Assembly (NCBI GenBank): GCA_025642075.2
Contig: JAODUO010001044.1
Coordinates: forward strand, 108,501-172,500
DNA from: Ridgeia piscesae
Lineage: Eukaryota; Annelida; Polychaeta; Sabellida; Siboglinidae
Length of the DNA stretch: 64,000 nt
Reading direction: 5' to 3'
The notes beneath the pieces were generated by a model that saw only the letters and a list, made by a program, of their open reading frames with translations, made no database searches and had not been told where the DNA came from. Positions 1-11,006 of the stretch are shown piece after piece. The translations under genes and the position numbers were made by a program. Within the stretch, counting starts at the first letter, position 1. Each line of letters starts with the position of its first letter.

Positions 1-20
1 GAATTTGAATAATCTGCACA

Positions 21-458
21 TCAGAACAGATCACAATTTACGTTTTGAACCTTTTCATTTACATAAATTATAAGAAGCAGAGGACCTAAAATGGACCCCC
101 GTGGTACACTACGTGTAATTTCCACAAGCTCAGAAAAACCTACATGTACATTAACTGGTTGTTTTCTCCTTGACTTAATTCGCGACACTGGTTTGTTATC
201 AGGACCTATGACTTCCACATGTGTTAACAAGATTGATTAATCAACTGTTTCAAAAGCTCTTTGAAGGTCAAATAAGACCATTCCTATATAAGGATCATGA
301 TCCATGTTGAGTCTGAGACTCCCACCATTAAAAGTCAAAGCAGTGTCGTTGGAATGTGCAGACCGGAAACATGATTGGAACACACAAACAAAGCAATTCA
401 GCTGTAGTAGGTATTCATGTACATGATTACGGAAAATTCTTTCAAGAATTGTTGACAC
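21..458 (-). pseudogene. LINE reverse transcriptase fragment
   Basis: This is a short piece of a non-LTR retrotransposon reverse transcriptase read on the minus strand. The upstream half (458 to 237) shows the fingers/palm region ending in a FDLQRAFETVD motif, which corresponds to the catalytic F-D-x-x-x-A-F-D block. The downstream half (236 to 21) carries VPRGSILGPLLLIIYVN, the P-x-G-S-x-L-G-P block followed by a degenerate I-N-D. Both halves are in one frame and are separated by a single TAA at 237-239, at the position where related enzymes have His after the V-D. The YADD block and the ends of the element are absent. It is a dead 5'- and 3'-truncated copy. The LINE clade cannot be settled from this much sequence. 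Confidence 0.75.
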
Positions 459-868
459 AACAGGTACAATTTACATTGGCCGATAGTTACTTTCACAGGT
501 TTTGTCTCACTTTTTATATACAGGCCCTTTTGGCGTTTTCATGGATAAGTTAATTAAATAAATGTATGCAAGCGGCGAAAAAATTGTGCTATATCTCTTA
601 CAAACCTAGTTGAAATATTGTCAAGCCAAGCAGGTTTTGATGCACTAAGTAGTGGAACAGAGATCTGTGTAAATAGCAAAACGAATTGTGGGTTTTGTGG
701 TAAAAAAAGACCTTGGTGTTTATGAAGCTAACAGAGTACTAAATTATTTTAGATATAGTTCCAATCTGAATTCCGCCAGTTCTTTTGATATATCGGACAA
801 AACACGTTTTTCTTTTCTGCACTTTTATATATTACAATAATTATATATAACTGCATGAAGTACATGTA
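459..868. other. AT-rich non-coding stretch
   Basis: No supported gene, splice-bounded exon or recognisable repeat was seen here. It is AT-rich and probably intronic or intergenic. Confidence 0.4.
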
Positions 869-1005
869 TATAATATAATATAATATAATATAATATAATA
901 TAATATAATATAATATAATATAATGTAATGTAATGTAATGTAATGTAATGTAATGTAATGTAATGTAATGTAATATAATATAATATAATGTAATATAATA
1001 TAATA
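869..1005. repeat. Pentanucleotide microsatellite (TAATA)n/(TAATG)n
   Basis: The tract starts as pure TAATA units, switches to a block of TAATG units (about 925-970) and returns to a mixture. The internal variant block suggests one A-to-G change was spread by array expansion. Confidence 0.95.
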
Positions 1006-1448
1006 TATGTATTTATATGAATGTTTAGTACACGGTGGTTTTACGCAGTGTTTGGTGACACTATTGAACCTGTGTCACTAATGTTTGTTTTGTTCTCTAT
1101 AATATATAGATCTCATCAATATAATTAGAACATAAATATAATGAGTATTTATGATTAATGTTGATTGATAAAAATCATGATTTATTCAATAGATTGATTC
1201 ACACGTTGCTATTCATATATGCCAAATATATTTGCTCACAACAAAGGGAAACAGGAATAAATGCCGGTGACATATATTCACTTAAAACTGAAGCAGTGGT
1301 AATTACATTTATTTGTGAAAGTCAATATAATTACCACGGTAGCACCTACACGGATTGGAGTATATTACATATTGATTATTGTTACCGTATTGGGTACAAA
1401 TGCTTTTAAAATGTCTTGTTAATACTTATAATAAACATTGTACACCAG
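1006..1448. other. Probable intron upstream of lectin exon
   Basis: AT-rich sequence with no recognisable coding module. The first half of the lectin domain that should precede the exon at 1449 was not found here or further upstream in the window. Confidence 0.4.
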
Positions 1449-1655
1449 GTGATCGTCTGCGAAATTTTGATATCATCATTGGTCCATACTACGGAAGATA
1501 TAAGAAGTGTGGATCAGTATTGACCAATAGCATGTCAACCGGAGAGACGAAATCATTCTCGTGTGGAGCCCACACCATAGGAAATTCATTGAAGATCATA
1601 AGACCCGGAAAAAAGAAACTTCTCACGCTGTGTGAAGTGTTCGCTTTTGGAAGAG
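1449..1655 (+). CDS. F-type lectin domain, C-terminal-half exon
   Basis: This internal exon of 207 nt encodes the second half of an F-type lectin (fucolectin/tachylectin-4/pentraxin-1) domain, a beta-sandwich that binds fucose in secreted proteins. The acceptor is ACACCAG at 1442-1448 and the donor is AGAG|GTACAG after 1655; both junctions are phase 1. Translation begins GDRLRNFDII, where the first Arg matches the third fucose-contact position of the family. It keeps the later Cys residues (KKCGS and SFSC) and closes with the typical strand LCEVFAFG. The matching first-half exon is not in the window. It could belong to the large gene downstream or to a neighbouring paralogue; 6.7 kb, mostly transposon, separates it from the next exon. 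Confidence 0.8.
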
Positions 1656-1789
1656 GTACAGTTGAGTTGAATATTTCCGTTTAAGTTAATATTAGGCGAA
1701 AATAAACCTATTAAACTCACCTTCAATGTGTGGCGGGATAAAGAAATACAGGCGTGGCAGAACTAACAAAATCTCACCCCTTTCTAATA

Positions 1790-2950
1790 GGCCGGGAGCC
1801 AGGTCCACCTCTCAGGATGTTTTCTGCTAAGTTTTGTTCACTAGTATTTCCTGATAACTGATACACTTGGCCATCGCACGTTCATAAGGACCACTTCCAA
1901 CTCAGGGCCTTTTGGTCTCAGGGGGCCAGAAACCCCCTTTTCGGGCATGCAATGGAGTAAATTCACATATTTTGTCACTGTGGGGCCAAACATAGCTGTA
2001 GAGACATAACATTTGTCAGAAAGCTTCAAGAGACATATGGGAAGGTGGCGTTCTATGATATAGGGGTTTAACCCAAATAATTTCCACAGTATGAACCATT
2101 GAGTCCCCAAAAATGAATAAAATCGTTCTCCGCCGGACAGGTTAGTGTCATAAATGAATATTTACAAGTTTGTATGTGTAACAAAATGGCCATTTTGTCA
2201 CATAGCAAACTTCCCACTGCCTTTAGCTTCGGTATGATACCAAGATGACCTCTGTGTCTTGAAAACTATGCCCCGCTGTGGGTGAAAATCCTAACCCACC
2301 CCTAAATCACTGAAATTGTAATTATTGGATGTTGGGTCTTCTAATGCGCTATTATCTTTATTGTACTGATAATAATCATGATCTAGATGTCGATTTAATA
2401 TTTCCCAATGTTTTTTAGTTTGATTGTGCGCATTTAAATTACATTGATGGTCAAGGTCAATGATAAAAGTCAAGGTCAATGCGTGTTATCCCGCGCATTG
2501 ACTGCGCGGGCGGGGAAAATCAAACTAGGCTTGACAATATGGCATGTTGTATATCATTTTGAAGCTCTGCATCACTAGGTGTCGAATCTTGAACTTTGGA
2601 TCCTCATATAATTACGCCTGGATGAAAACCTTAACACGCCCCCTAAATCACATCATTTTTTTGATCGAATGTCCGGTCTTCTAATGCGCTACTACCTTTA
2701 GTGCATCGACACTAACGATGATCTTGACTTAATGTTTTGTCAATGTTGTTAAGTTTGATTGTGCACATTGCTATATACGAATTATACTGAAAGTCAAGGT
2801 CACCGACACATTTCAAAGGTCAATGTGAATTCACCCCGCTCATGGACTGTGCAGGCGCAAAATTGAAACTGCTTGACCATATGGCATGTAATAGCTCACT
2901 TTGCAACTCTGCATCTTGAGGTGTCGAAACGTGGACCTTGTTTCATCATA
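1790..2950. repeat. Left inverted-repeat arm
   Basis: This arm is the inverted counterpart of 4795-6250. The outer part matches the right end nearly base for base, for example the CTAAGTTTT, GTATTTCCTGATAACTGAT and GGGGCCAAACATAGCTGTAG blocks. The inner part holds about two copies of a roughly 350 bp sub-repeat marked by a conserved CCCTAAATCAC block and by runs similar to CAAGGTCAATG. Confidence 0.75.
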
Positions 2951-4794
2951 TAATTACTCATGATACCCTTGACAAAAAGCCCCTGGAGGTAATACGGCCC
3001 CCACTATATCTGCCAAGTCATCGAACACGAATTTTGCTTTATATGGTGGAGACTAATGCAGTCACTTCGCGATCGTATAGCCAAATACCAGGAGCTCAAA
3101 GAAGCAGTGAGGCATGGGGAACTGGGAGAAATTGGATGCTTCTGGATCAAATACATGGCTTGCGTCTGGCTCTTCGTGTAATTGAACAATGCAACCGAAA
3201 TATCGAACCAGATCGGTACACGTATGTAATAAGGGAAAGCCTAACCCGTTTTCCGTGCAGATCAGGAGAATTGTGCTCGATTTCTTACATACTACAGATA
3301 CTTTATGAAACACGTTGAGAAAACGCGTCCTGGTTCAGAGAAACTACTGAGTGCTAGGGTTATCAGTGTTCCCAAATAGCGGACCCCATTCAAACCCTGC
3401 AATACTGAATTAAAATAATAGAAAAAACAACTATGAAGAGGCTAAAGACGAATCAGGTTCTGTTGCATGTTATGTTGGAATCGGCGGTATCGTCATTAAT
3501 GTTGAGTGAGACAACTTTACATCTTGACTGCACCGACAAGGGAGAGTTTGTAGAAGGTGTGTGGAATATGGTTGGTCGCACATGTAGCAATCCAGAGAGG
3601 CAGCAAAGAGAAAAAACTATCTTGGTCCAAGGATCAGGTGAAGTGAACGGTCAAAGCTTTCCAATGCTTTGTCAATCCAATTCAGTTCAAGCACTCTCAA
3701 GCTGTCTTCAGGAGCAACTATGCCAGAAGAGGTCAACAATGATTCTTTAAAATGGCAAAGCACAAAAAGAAGAATTCATCCGGGATCGACTTCCCATGAT
3801 ATGAAGACAGTCACGTTTTTCGACACCATCATGATGAACAAGTAAAAAAGATGATCCAATACAAGACCAACAGTAGATTCATCTTTTAGGTCCTATGGCT
3901 GCAAATAAGCATCACTCTGACCTGATGACCTATCCCCTCACTTTGACGCCATAGTCAATGGCAACAATTGGTAGGTTTTTTGCGAAAACCGGTAGAATGA
4001 AACTATATTTTGTACTAATATAACACTGGTAGGAAGTGAATTCCACACAGTTGGTGTAGCAACAGAGAAAGCTCAGGTTCCAGCTTTCGATATCACCCGA
4101 GGAATGTGAAGAGGGTCATTACGATCATCGTAGCTGTGTTGATGTTCACCTAAATTAGCTGAACGTGATCGCAAAGGGTGTGGTGAAAGGGTCGTCGTTG
4201 ACGGGTTGAACATTCGCCAACCTGCGGATTGGAAAACCGTCTTCACATATGTCTTCTACTCGAGCACTGGAGCTCTCCCTCTATGATTGAGATTGTTCGA
4301 AGGCCGATCATATTTATCGAAGCTGGTTAAGCGTTCCTCGACGGAGTGACTTCAGTGGAAAAACCTTATTATATGGGGATTATCATATACATCAAATACA
4401 CTCAAATCAGGATGTCTCACATCAAAACCATCAGGTTAATTCAGAGCAAAAGACTGTGATATGTTCCTCACATTTCCTTTTTTTGTGCTAAATTGCTCAC
4501 GGTCGACATTGTTATAGGCTTTGGAGAGAAGCTGGTCCACATCAACGAATTGGCTGAGAACAACTCTTAAGAACACGCCACAGTTATGTTGGCCCTACTT
4601 GTCTTCACTGCACTTCAGCTTACAAAAGCAACGGGAAAGTGAGACCAATCAAATTACTGTTCAAGAACTCAAGGTTCATGCAAAACTCGCTGCAGTTGGA
4701 GATTGTCACCATCTTTCCATTTTCAACAAACACCAGCATTATAATGAGCACATTATGAATCCAATCACACACATACATGATTATATGAGAAGAT
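2951..4794. other. Unique interior of the long-TIR element
   Basis: About 1.8 kb lies between the two arms. Several short open frames occur but none resembles a known transposase. Around 3057-3180 one frame reads as a plausible helical peptide (LRDRIAKYQELKEAVRHGEL) before a stop, and a purine-rich segment at 3540-3740 is open in one frame. These may be remnants of an inactive transposase gene, but that is a guess. A database search of all six frames would be needed to name it. Confidence 0.4.
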
Positions 4795-6250
4795 AATATC
4801 TAGAATTGACATCTGGAGATGCAGAGTTTCAAAATGAGATACTACATGCCACATGGTCAAGCATTATACGTTTGATTTTCGGGCCCGTGCTCGGGGTAAA
4901 ACACATTGACCTTGACTATTATCGTTGACCTTGACTATCAATATAATTCAGATGCGCGCAATCAAACTGAACAACATTGAAAAGCATTAAATCAACATGA
5001 AATCATGATTATTATCACTAAAATAAATATAGCAGAAGACCCAATATTTGATAATTACAATTTCAGTGACTTAGGGGGCGTGTTATTATATGAGGAAACA
5101 AAGTCCAAGATTAGACACCTAGAGATGTAAAGCTTCAAAATGAGGTATTACATGCCATATGGGCAAGCAGTTTCGTGTTCGCGCCCGCACAGTCCATGAG
5201 CTGGGGGAAAACACGTTAACCTTGAAATGTATCGGTGACCTTGATTTTCAGTATAATTCATGTATAGTAATGTGCACAATCAAACTTAACAACATTAAAA
5301 CAACATTAAGTCAAGATCGTCGTTAGTGTCTAAAAATATGTCTATGTACTAAAGATAGTAGCGCATTAGAAGACCCGACATTCGATAAAACGAATTTCTG
5401 TGATTTAGGGGGCGCATTAGGGTTTTCATCCACAACGGGCGTAATTATACGAGGAACCAAAGTTCAAGGTTAGACACCTGGAGATGCAGAGCTTCAAAAT
5501 TATATACTACATGCCACATTGTCAAACCTAGTGAAATTTTCCCGCCTGCGCAGTCAGTGCGCGGAATAACACGTATTGACCTTGACTTTTATCATTGACC
5601 TTGACCTTCGGTATAATTGAAATGCGCACAATCAAACTGAACAACATCGAGAAACATTAAATCAACATGTAGATCATGATTACTATCAGTACAATAAAGA
5701 TAGTAGCGCATTAAAAGACTCAACATGCGATAATTAAAATTTCAGTGATTTAGGGGTGGGTTAGGGTTTTCACCCACAGCGGGCATAGTTTTCAAGATAC
5801 AGAGGTCATCTTGATATCATACCGAAGCTAATGGCAGTGGGAAGTTTTCTATGTGACAAAATGGCCATTTTATTACACAGAAGACTTGTAAATATTCATT
5901 TATGACACTAACCTGTCAGGCGGAGGATGATTATTTTCAGTTTGGGGGGACTCATTGGTTCACACTGTGGAATTGAATTGGGGCAAACCCCTATATCATA
6001 AACCGCCACCTTCCCCTATATCTCAGGATGCTTCCTGCCAAATTGTGTTTCTCTACAGCTATGTTTGGCCCCACAGTGACAACACATTTTAAGTTACTTC
6101 ATTTCAAGCCCGAAAATGGGGTTTATGGCCCCCTGAGGCCAAAAGACCCCAAGTTGGGAGTAGTCGTTACGAACTTGCGATGGCCCAGTATATCAGTTAT
6201 CAGGAAATACAAATGAAAAAACTTAGCAGAAAACATCCTGGCTCCCGGCC
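4795..6250. repeat. Right inverted-repeat arm with three tandem sub-repeats
   Basis: Within 4795-5770 there are three diverged copies, about 355 bp apart, of one sub-repeat. Each contains a CTGGAGATG/CTAGAGATG block, a stretch of paired CCTTGAC motifs, a GCACAATCAAACT(G/T)AACAAC block and a final TTAGGGG(C/T)G block. The outer part (5770-6250) matches the left end of the element in inverted orientation. Confidence 0.75.
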
Positions 6251-7015
6251 TATAAGTGCAATTGTTTAAGCAATCGCTCAACAAATAAATTACGCATTGT
6301 ATTATGGAGTGAACTCGTATCTAGAATATATTAGCATGTTCACACTTGCACATACATACCATACATACAGTGTATATGAACAAAATAATTATACAAACTT
6401 TATTTTATACAGCGCCATGTTTCCGTATATAAAACAAAACTGTTCAGATGCGTTTAAAGAACAACTTTGTTAAACACGTAATCGTTAAAATACAATAATT
6501 ATAATAATTTCACATTATAATAGCATAAAATCAATTTATAAACATATACCGTATTCAATAAAAAGTATCGGCTAAATTTGAGCTACTAACAGAAATAACT
6601 AAAAGTAACTCATTGTGTTATTAAAAATTAATGATGTAATTAAAATTAAATAAATACATAAATAAAATGATTGTCGTGATGATGTGCAGTTATTTAGATG
6701 AAACCATTATATAAACAATCTTGAAATGCAGGTCATAATAAGTCTTGAATAAATTTATATAGTTTATATTCATCAAATAATACATTTGTGTGTTTTCTTG
6801 TTCAACGCAATAGTGCACTCATAAAAACATAACCATTCCACAGTAGCATAACGTACATGTTAATCGCCAAACAAAATAGAACTATTTCATTGTGAAAAAG
6901 GTACTTGATGGCGAATGCGCTTGCATATAATTTCGGAGAGTCGGCACTGATGCTAGTTGGAAGTAGGATTTCGTCTATGAATGTATTCGTCAAAACATAC
7001 GCTCTCTTTGCCACT
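6251..7015. other. AT-rich intronic sequence
   Basis: No coding module or clear repeat is visible. A short TATACAGCGCC box near 6408 resembles the TATAGCGC boxes seen elsewhere in the window. Confidence 0.35.
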
Positions 7016-8280
7016 AGATGAATATAACTTTGTAAGAATGATTTTTATTGATTGTAGCAAAGCATTTGATCTGATTAACCACGATATACTGTTAAACAAA
7101 ATGGTTGGAATGGAAGTACCTGCACATCTTTTATTCGATGGATGGCAGCGTTCTTACTAGATCGCGAACAGAGAATAAAAATCGGCGACGCTGTGTCCAA
7201 ACCAGGATATCCCAACGGGACGTTCCCTAGGGGACTTTATCGGGGCCAAAACACTTTTTAGTCCATATCAGTGATTTGCAAACGCCTTGTCCTATTTATA
7301 AATATGTTGACGACAGCACTATAGTTGAAATATGCAACCAAGACATGGTATCTGTTATCCAGGATTCTGCTGACGTTGTTGAGCAATGGTCTTGTAATAA
7401 TGACATGCGTATCAATACGACTAAGACCAAAGAAATGGTTATATGTTTTAGAAGAGACAGAACATTTGTAGATTCTCTGCCATATATTTATATGAATGGA
7501 AATTATATTGAAAGAGTGTCTCAAGCAAAGGTTCTCGGTGTAACTATATCATCTGACTTAAGTTGGAATGCTCATATAGATGAAATAATTTCAAAGGCAA
7601 GAAAGAGAGTGTACATGATTTATTAATTGAAACGATTTGATTAGAATTTATGTATCTGTAATTAGACCTGTAGTCGAATATGCGTGCCCTGTATGGCATA
7701 CGAACTTACCTAAATATTTATCGGACAATATAGAAATATTTCAAAAAAGGTGTCTCAAAACTATATTTCCAGGTTATCCGTACGAAAATATCCTGCAGAT
7801 GGTAAACCTGCCGATGTTGCACCGCAGACGCGATGAATTGTGTAGAGCGTATTTCGCTAAAATGAAGAGTAGTGATCACAAACTGAATGCGTTAGTACCA
7901 AATGGTCGAAGTGTGCCTTAAGCCTTGAGGTTGTGCAACAAGTTACCTATCCCAAGGGTAAAAACTAATCGCTACAAAAATTCCTTAATTCCGTAGTGTT
8001 TAGAGCATTTTCAGATCGGCTAGTAATGGACATGTATTTTAACAGACAGTTTAATTTGATTTAACGTTTTAAATTTATTTTATAACCATGTTTATGCAAA
8101 GTATATTTTAATGTATATGTTTTGAATTTATTACGTAGGTTTCCAATGATGATTTACATTTTTAACAAGATATGCTAACATTGTTATTAATATGATATTG
8201 TATGTAATTTAGTATGAATGTACATGTATAATCCAACTGTAAAGTTGCCACATGTTAAATTTATCTTTATCTTATCTTAT
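7016..8280 (+). mobile_element. 5'-truncated LINE, reverse transcriptase 3' part
   Basis: The plus strand encodes the palm and thumb of a non-LTR reverse transcriptase, in pieces. It begins near FIDCSKAFD (catalytic block A), runs through NGTFPRG and shows the catalytic KYVDDSTIVEIC block near 7306. It then continues through LGVTISSDLSWNAHI and, after a break at 7625, SVIRPVVEYACPVWH to about 7920. At least one frameshift (around 7220-7260) and one stop break the frame. The 3' end is marked by TTTATCTTTATCTTATCTTAT near 8280, a short-repeat tail typical of CR1/L2-group LINEs. It lies in the intron before the first EGF exon and is inactive. Confidence 0.8.
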
Positions 8281-8336
8281 ATGAGTATTTAGCTGCGCTG
8301 CAATAGAAATAATTGAAAACCTGTTAACTTCTACAG

Positions 8337-8447
8337 CTTGGGAACCTTGCGAAAAGAGTCCATGCAGAAACGGTGCTACATGCGTTGTCATGCGTGATGG
8401 CTACCGCTGCACTTGCAAGTACAATTACGTTGGGAAACACTGTGAAT
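8337..8447 (+). CDS. EGF-like domain exon 1
   Basis: This 111 nt exon has acceptor CTTCTACAG and donor GAAT|GTAAGC, phase 1 at both ends. It encodes one EGF-like domain with the six-cysteine spacing C-x5-C-x5-C-x8-C-x-C-x8-C, beginning WEPCEKSPCRNGATC and ending GKHCE. EGF modules form small disulfide-bonded spacers or binding units in extracellular proteins. No Asp/Asn calcium-binding consensus precedes the first Cys, so a calcium-binding type is not indicated. The sequence differs clearly from the tandem EGF array at 16-24 kb, so it is an older member of the gene. Confidence 0.85.
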
Positions 8448-8479
8448 GTAAGCTTGATATGTAAATCTAAGGCGTGCAC

Positions 8480-8592
8480 TTACACACACACACACACACA
8501 CACGACGCACGCACGCACGCACGCACGCACGCACGTACGCACGCACGCACGCACACACGCACGCACGCACGCACGCACGCACGCACATACAC
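8480..8592. repeat. (AC)n/(ACGC)n microsatellite
   Basis: A short AC run leads into a long ACGC run with a few interruptions, just inside the intron after the EGF exon donor. Apparent open frames here encode only Thr/His or Val/Cys/Arg/Ala repeats. Confidence 0.95.
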
Positions 8593-9747
8593 ACTCGAAC
8601 GAACGTGTGCATCATCCAAGTCGTACCTTTGCGTGCTAGAATACTACACACCCGAGCGCATTCACTATAATAATATTGATCAATAATACTATAGATCAAT
8701 AATAATAAGATCTTTACTTTCGCATATTAAAATAGCAGTAGTATCCATAATAATACTGTTTACATCATCATCGTATAAAATCTGACATTTATAATTTCTG
8801 ATAGAGCATTCACATTAACCATGGTTAAGTTCGACAAACCAGACTGCCAGCACGGTCTATATCATGCCTATTGTCGCAACCATTTAAAAGTTGACGATGA
8901 CTTGCGTTACAAATAGGTAACGGATTTCTAATGGATACATTAGCTAAACAGCTTATTATCGGTGAAGAATAATTCATAGCTTTATTTATGAATCTGAAGA
9001 CTGTTTGCTTTAAAATCAACAATAAAGGCAAACTATATGACAACAATGCCATAACATTACCGTGTGTAAGAGATGCTAGCCTTCACAACTTTCTAAGCAT
9101 TTTTCGCCATGCAGTGCAAATGGTGCCAACAGTTTTACTCTGATATCTGATATCATAATGGGGTCCATTATAAGAGCATCAATATTGGTTGAACAACTTG
9201 CAATTTACATCCGTCTTAATATGACCGAATTCGGCCATGAACATACTTATTATACCTTATTATACTATTTCAGACAAAGCTTGTCTTAATAAACCAGTAA
9301 ACTAGCACTGTCACTTTTCACATTTATTCAAACGAGGTTCGGGGATCGACATAGGGCTTGTTTCAAGAATTAGTTGCATATCTCGTTTGATTCAGGAAAT
9401 ATATTATTTCAATAAAGTTTGTTGCATGTATTTGTTCTAAACTCTGTCAGTGTTTCTATTACTATTTTGAAAGCTTTAACTTCGCAATTGTGGGCATTTC
9501 TCGTACCGCAATACTGCTTTTCACAGTCTTCGTGACTATGAGTGTATAAACGGGACAGAGTATAACTCGATCATTGCTCAGGACTGAGCAGTCACGGTCC
9601 CAGTCACTTTGTTTTGCAAGGGCCGGTATTGCGGTGGGTTATCCATATTACCGCCCATGTCTGCATAGCAGCCCATCCTCCATTGTCAGACTATCTTGAC
9701 CTAATTGCCCATCAAATACGGGTGTATGTATTAATCGCCCTTCAAAA
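8593..9747. other. Intronic sequence without recognised features
   Basis: About 1.15 kb of AT-rich sequence with no conserved coding module or clear repeat structure. Confidence 0.35.
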
Positions 9748-9748
9748 A

Positions 9749-9810
<62 letters not shown>

Positions 9811-9948
9811 ATATTATACAATCTTGAACACATTTTTACGCGGAAGACTGGTTTTCCACCAGCACGCCCGGTATATTGATTACGTATAAATTGTAATTAC
9901 AATACACAAAATGCAATATATTGAAACATCTTGTAAATTGTTCAAAGT

Positions 9949-10020
<72 letters not shown>

Positions 10021-10094
10021 CCTTTGAACAAATCAGTATATGTAATACGTGATAAATTGTGATTCATATGACAATACAACAAATGATATATTAT

Positions 10095-10142
<48 letters not shown>
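9748..10142. repeat. Cluster of three (AT)n arrays
   Basis: Near-pure AT arrays lie at 9748-9815, 9953-10019 and 10099-10142. The middle one sits between TTGTTCAAAG and CTTTGAACAA, so the array plus flanks forms a perfect-arm hairpin. A diverged direct repeat of about 55 bp (9873-9926 and 10040-10092) frames it. Confidence 0.9.
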
Positions 10143-10147
<5 letters not shown>

Positions 10148-10342
10148 TTCATGTTATTTTGATCTAGTTTGAGAAGAGCAAGACAATGTATACGTCTGTG
10201 ACCTCCGCTTTGTCCTTTCAGCAGCAGTAGCGCATCACACTGCATGTATTGGGCATGTTCGTTTGCTGTTGTGAATAAAATGTTCATTCATTCGAGAACC
10301 ATGTATCGATATCACATATTTTTGTTTGATTTAATTACACAG

Positions 10343-10450
10343 TTGTCGATGGATGCAGGTCAAGTCCTTGCCCACATTCGGGTGTTTGTGTAAATGCCGA
10401 ACCTCGTTACACCTGTGTCTGGAAACATTATAAAATAGAATATCATCAAT
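10343..10450 (+). CDS. Decayed EGF-like exon lacking Cys5 and Cys6
   Basis: The exon is 108 nt with acceptor ATTACACAG, donor CAAT|GTGAGT and phase 1 at both ends, so splice signals and frame are intact. It translates as an EGF-like module with Cys1 to Cys4 in place (GCRSSPCPHSGVC then YTC). The fifth Cys is replaced by Trp (TCVWK), the conserved Gly by Glu and the sixth Cys by Gln or neighbouring residues. Two of the three disulfides cannot form. It is either a module under relaxed constraint or a different fold derived from EGF. It follows the EGF exon at 8337 and precedes the lectin exons. Confidence 0.65.
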
Positions 10451-10547
10451 GTGAGTATTATTGTTGTTAAACATGTACACTCACAACAAAAAATAATTAT
10501 TATATATAAATATATACATTGGTACATACATAGATACATACATACAC

Positions 10548-10548
<1 letters not shown>

Positions 10549-10597
<49 letters not shown>

Positions 10598-10612
10598 TAA
10601 TATATACATATA

Positions 10613-10666
<54 letters not shown>
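10549..10666. repeat. (AT)n array
   Basis: Interrupted AT dinucleotide array in the intron before the lectin first-half exon, followed by a short TATG/ACAC-rich transition. Confidence 0.95.
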
Positions 10667-10668
<2 letters not shown>

Positions 10669-10784
10669 ATATACACTGTATATGTATGCATATGTATACA
10701 TATACACATATTTGGGTGTGTTTATGTACACACACGCACGCTCGCACACAAATACATGCACACATGTTATTCTGTTTTCGACAG

Positions 10785-11006
10785 CCTTGGGGAAAAACAT
10801 CGCTCGTTACGGTGTGGCTACACAGTCTTCAACTCACGGCGAGGGTTTCGCTAAGAGAGGCATAGATGGAAATGTAGATGGTGAATATTCGCAACACAGC
10901 TGTTCGCAAACTCACACTGCCGATGATAATCCTTGGTGGAAGGTCACGTTCAAACACGACATTCTTGTTACGGAAGTCGTCTTATCAAATCGTGCTGATT
11001 GTTGTG
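10785..11006 (+). CDS. F-type lectin domain, N-terminal-half exon
   Basis: This 222 nt exon (acceptor TTTTCGACAG, donor TGTG|GTAAGT, phase 1 both sides) encodes the first half of a fucolectin-type F-type lectin domain. Hallmarks in order are [13 protein letters not shown], the IDGN turn, SCSQTHT with a candidate fucose-contact His, NPWWKV and finally SNRADCC. The RAD segment and the adjacent Cys pair match the family's fucose and disulfide signature. Joined to the next lectin exon at 13393, the junction reads RADCCGYR, fitting the R-x-D-x4-R/K motif of fucose-binding members. The His lies 26 residues before the Arg, one off the usual spacing. Fucose binding is therefore likely, but this is inferred. 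Confidence 0.9.

Larger units (their letters stand above)
1790..6250. mobile_element. 4.46 kb DNA element with long terminal inverted repeats
   Basis: The element starts GGCCGGGAGCCAGG at 1790 and ends with its exact reverse complement at 6237-6250, flanked on both sides by TA (1788-1789 and 6251-6252), consistent with a TA target-site duplication. The inverted similarity is long: from the ends inward I can follow it through the blocks around 1800-2150 and 5890-6240, and on through the tandem sub-repeats to roughly 2950 and 4795. The arms are imperfect and differ in length, about 1.15 kb on the left and 1.45 kb on the right. The family is not recognised; TA duplications occur in several cut-and-paste superfamilies. 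No intact transposase is present. Confidence 0.8.

Noticed and set aside
2938..3318. 126-codon open frame in the interior of the long-TIR element
   Set aside because: No family resemblance, and a different frame of the same DNA looks equally peptide-like; listed only as unique interior.
3433..3750. 105-codon open frame
   Set aside because: No recognised motif or splice context; the length is not unusual for this composition.
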